In this document: positions 62,674 to 64,000 of the stretch, one piece after another
Layout of the letters: each line of letters begins with the position of its first letter
Numbering within the stretch: position 1 is the first letter of the stretch
DNA from: Synechococcus sp. CC9616
Lineage (GTDB): Bacteria > Cyanobacteriota > Cyanobacteriia > PCC-6307 > Cyanobiaceae
Direction: 5' to 3'
Length of the DNA: 64,000 nt
NCBI RefSeq assembly: GCF_000515235.1
Contig: NZ_KI911558.1
Coordinates: 2,557,352-2,621,351 of the forward strand
Translations under genes and position numbers: made by a program
Notes under the pieces: generated by a model
Database searches by the model: none
What the model was told of the DNA's origin: nothing
The model's input: only the letters and a program-made list of their open reading frames with translations

Positions 62674-63309
62674 TCAGCAACCAGCATCTCGATCCTGCTC
62701 CTGTTCACCACCTTGGGAGAACAGTGCTTCCATCGCTGCTGCATCTAGTTCAATATCAGTAAAAGCTCCACCTTTATCCATCTCTTCCAACTCATCTGCT
62801 AGTTCATCGCGGTCAAACACATAACCTTCTTTCTTGCCATCCTTGATCACACGCTTCAATGCTTTCTTGGGCTCCAGTGTGAAGTCCACCAGCAGGTCAG
62901 CTTGCTCTGAATCGCTCAGTGTTTCTCGATAAGCAGCAATCTGCTCTTTGGTGTCACCGCCGTGCTCGTGATCATGGTCGTGCTCATGATCATGGTCTCC
63001 CGTAACAGCATCAAATGCCTCCATCCCCTCAAACTGCTCAGCACTCAATTCAGGCTTGCCTTTGAACTTGGCGATCAGCCCACCAACCTTCTTGGCACCC
63101 CAGCCTTTAGCAGTGCCGTTCTCGTTGAGGTACAGCTTTCCTTTCTTCTCGTCATAGACCACATCCGCATCAGACTTCATCAGATGCTTCAGCTCTTTCT
63201 TGCTGGATGCGATGGCAAAGCTGCCGCTCTCGGTGCCCTCAACGCTGTAGCTGGCATCAGGATCAACGGCTTTGACCTTGCTGACCTTCTTGGCGTTGAA
63301 GTCAGGCAT
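62674..63309 (-). CDS. Nif11-like C-terminal domain protein with His-Asp-rich linker
   Basis: This 211-residue protein has no membrane span. Residues 20-95 hold a module also seen at the ends of cyanobacterial surface proteins (DADVVYDEKKGKLYLNENG, then GGLIAKFKGKPELSAEQF). Residues 104-117 are a His/Asp run (DHDHEHDHDHEHG), a likely metal ligand patch. Residues about 121-201 resemble a Nif11 leader (KKEGYVFDRDEL, FTDIELDAAAMEAL) ending in Gly-Gly at 200-201, with a 10-residue tail EQEQDRDAGC. A tandem paralogue lies upstream. ATG 63309 is preferred. No modifying enzyme is in the window. Confidence 0.6.
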   Translation of the reverse strand: MPDFNAKKVSKVKAVDPDASYSVEGTESGSFAIASSKKELKHLMKSDADVVYDEKKGKLYLNENGTAKGWGAKKVGGLIAKFKGKPELSAEQFEGMEAFDAVTGDHDHEHDHDHEHGGDTKEQIAAYRETLSDSEQADLLVDFTLEPKKALKRVIKDGKKEGYVFDRDELADELEEMDKGGAFTDIELDAAAMEALFSQGGEQEQDRDAGC

Positions 63310-63403
63310 GGGGTGCAGCAATTAAAAGAGTGCTGCTCTTTTTAGCCCGATATCAGGGTTTGAATGCCTCGACTGTGCAGCTGTGAGTCCTGTACAGGCA
63401 AAT

Positions 63404-63429
63404 AAAAAACCCCGCCAAGCGAGCGGGGT
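63404..63429 (-). terminator. Rho-independent terminator after the second Nif11-like gene
   Basis: Stem ACCCCGC/GCGGGGT (63409-63415 with 63423-63429) with a 7-base loop is followed on the minus strand by six T residues. It lies 13 bases beyond the stop at 63442 and separates the two paralogues into independent units. Confidence 0.8.
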
Positions 63430-63441
63430 CAGTGCATCAGT

Positions 63442-64000
63442 TCAAGATTCATAACCTCCTGAATCCTGCTCCTGCGCACCACCCATACCCATCAGCGATG
63501 CCAAGGCTGCAGCATCAAGCTCCACATCACTGAATGCACCTGAATCGTCCATTTCATCGAGTGCAGCACCGAGTTCAGCCTTATCGAATTTGTAGCCCTC
63601 TTTCTTGCCTGCTTTGGTGATGCTCTTGAGACCCTTCTTGGGGTCAATCAACGTTTCGCCATACAGCTCAGCTACATCGGATTCACTTAAGCCTTCGCGG
63701 AGAGAAGCGATCTGCTCCTTGATGTCACCACCATTGCTTCCGCCACCACCACTGGTCACTACATCCTCATGAGCGGAGAGATCTTCAAAGTGGTCTGCTG
63801 AGAGTTCTGGTTTGCCTTTAAACGTGGCAAGCAAACCACCCACCTTCTTCTTTCCCCAGCCCTTGGCCGTGCCGTTGTCGTTGAGATACAGCTTGCCTTT
63901 CTTCTCGTCGTAGACCACATCCGCCTCGCTCTTCATTAGAGCCTTCAGTTCCTTCTTGCTGGAGGCGATGGCAAAGCTGCCGCCGTCAGTGCCATCAACA
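63442..64000 (-). CDS. Nif11-like C-terminal domain protein, paralogue (runs off right edge)
   Basis: At least 185 residues are present; the N-terminus lies beyond the window. It is clearly homologous to the 62674-63309 product: SFAIASSKKELKALMKSEADVVYDEKKGKLYLN is nearly the same (cited by SFAIASSKKELKALMKSEA). The His run is replaced by a Gly/Ser linker (TSGGGGSNGGD). The Nif11-like end reads KKEGYKFDKAEL and FSDVELDAAALASLMGMGG, with the tail AQEQDSGGYES. Different linkers and tails on a common frame suggest duplication and divergence. Confidence 0.6.
   Translation of the reverse strand, partial: VDGTDGGSFAIASSKKELKALMKSEADVVYDEKKGKLYLNDNGTAKGWGKKKVGGLLATFKGKPELSADHFEDLSAHEDVVTSGGGGSNGGDIKEQIASLREGLSESDVAELYGETLIDPKKGLKSITKAGKKEGYKFDKAELGAALDEMDDSGAFSDVELDAAALASLMGMGGAQEQDSGGYES

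Noticed and set aside
62957..63000. Short tandem DNA repeat (gatcatg/gtgctc units), considered as CRISPR or microsatellite
   Set aside because: It encodes the His/Asp run of the Nif11-like protein in frame; there are no spacers and no cas genes.

Overview
The window is a piece of a marine unicellular cyanobacterial chromosome, most likely a Synechococcus-type picocyanobacterium. Evidence: oxygenic photosynthesis genes (psbB-psbT, psbM, psaE, petB-petD), the minCDE operon, a BicA-type SulP transporter, very tight gene packing with several 4-bp ATGA overlaps, GC-rich coding DNA, and frequent GTG/TTG starts. I could run no searches, so family names rest on motifs read in the translations.

Left part (about 1-31 kb) is ordinary core genome. 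In order: an FGGY sugar kinase running off the left edge, metK, a HAD phosphatase, rpsA, nrdR, psbT, psbB (all minus); then a ferredoxin and psbM, an Usp protein, a thioesterase, dprA-prmC-tsaC, tRNA-Thr(UGU) with an overlapping LuxR-type gene, minEDC, an HD hydrolase and a carboxyl-terminal protease (minus), petBD, a GH100 invertase, mutM, psaE, recQ, a LysM protein. From 23 to 31 kb lies a carbon block: aldehyde dehydrogenase, a trehalose-synthase-like GH13, glpD-glpK, a second GH13, then tRNA-Thr(GGU), tRNA-Tyr, aroQ and miaE.

Middle part (about 32-52 kb) looks accessory and more AT-rich, with mostly single genes that each have their own terminator. It holds a Coq4-like protein, a carboxymuconolactone-decarboxylase-like protein, a DJ-1/PfpI protein, SnoaL/NTF2-like proteins, a TPR plus 2OG-oxygenase-like protein, an AGE-epimerase fused to a STAS domain, glgX, a 1442-residue multicopper oxidase ending in RTX repeats, a VOC protein, a TolC-like channel, an EthD-like protein, a double-NTF2 protein, and BicA with a CPAC thioredoxin-like partner. 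The multicopper oxidase has RTX repeats and no signal peptide, which suggests type I secretion, and a TolC-type outer-membrane channel lies nearby. No inner-membrane ABC exporter is in the window.

Right part: dnaJ, hemB, a small VOC gene and mutS2 return to core genome. From about 57.7 kb to the end lies a decaying island: a tyrosine-recombinase remnant with only its N-terminal part and last about 50 residues, three copies of an about 75-bp dispersed repeat, an ORF broken by an in-frame TGA, several small unknown genes, a secreted TPR protein, and two tandem paralogues whose C-terminal halves resemble Nif11-type leader peptides ending in Gly-Gly. No CRISPR array, complete insertion sequence, rRNA operon or replication origin was seen.
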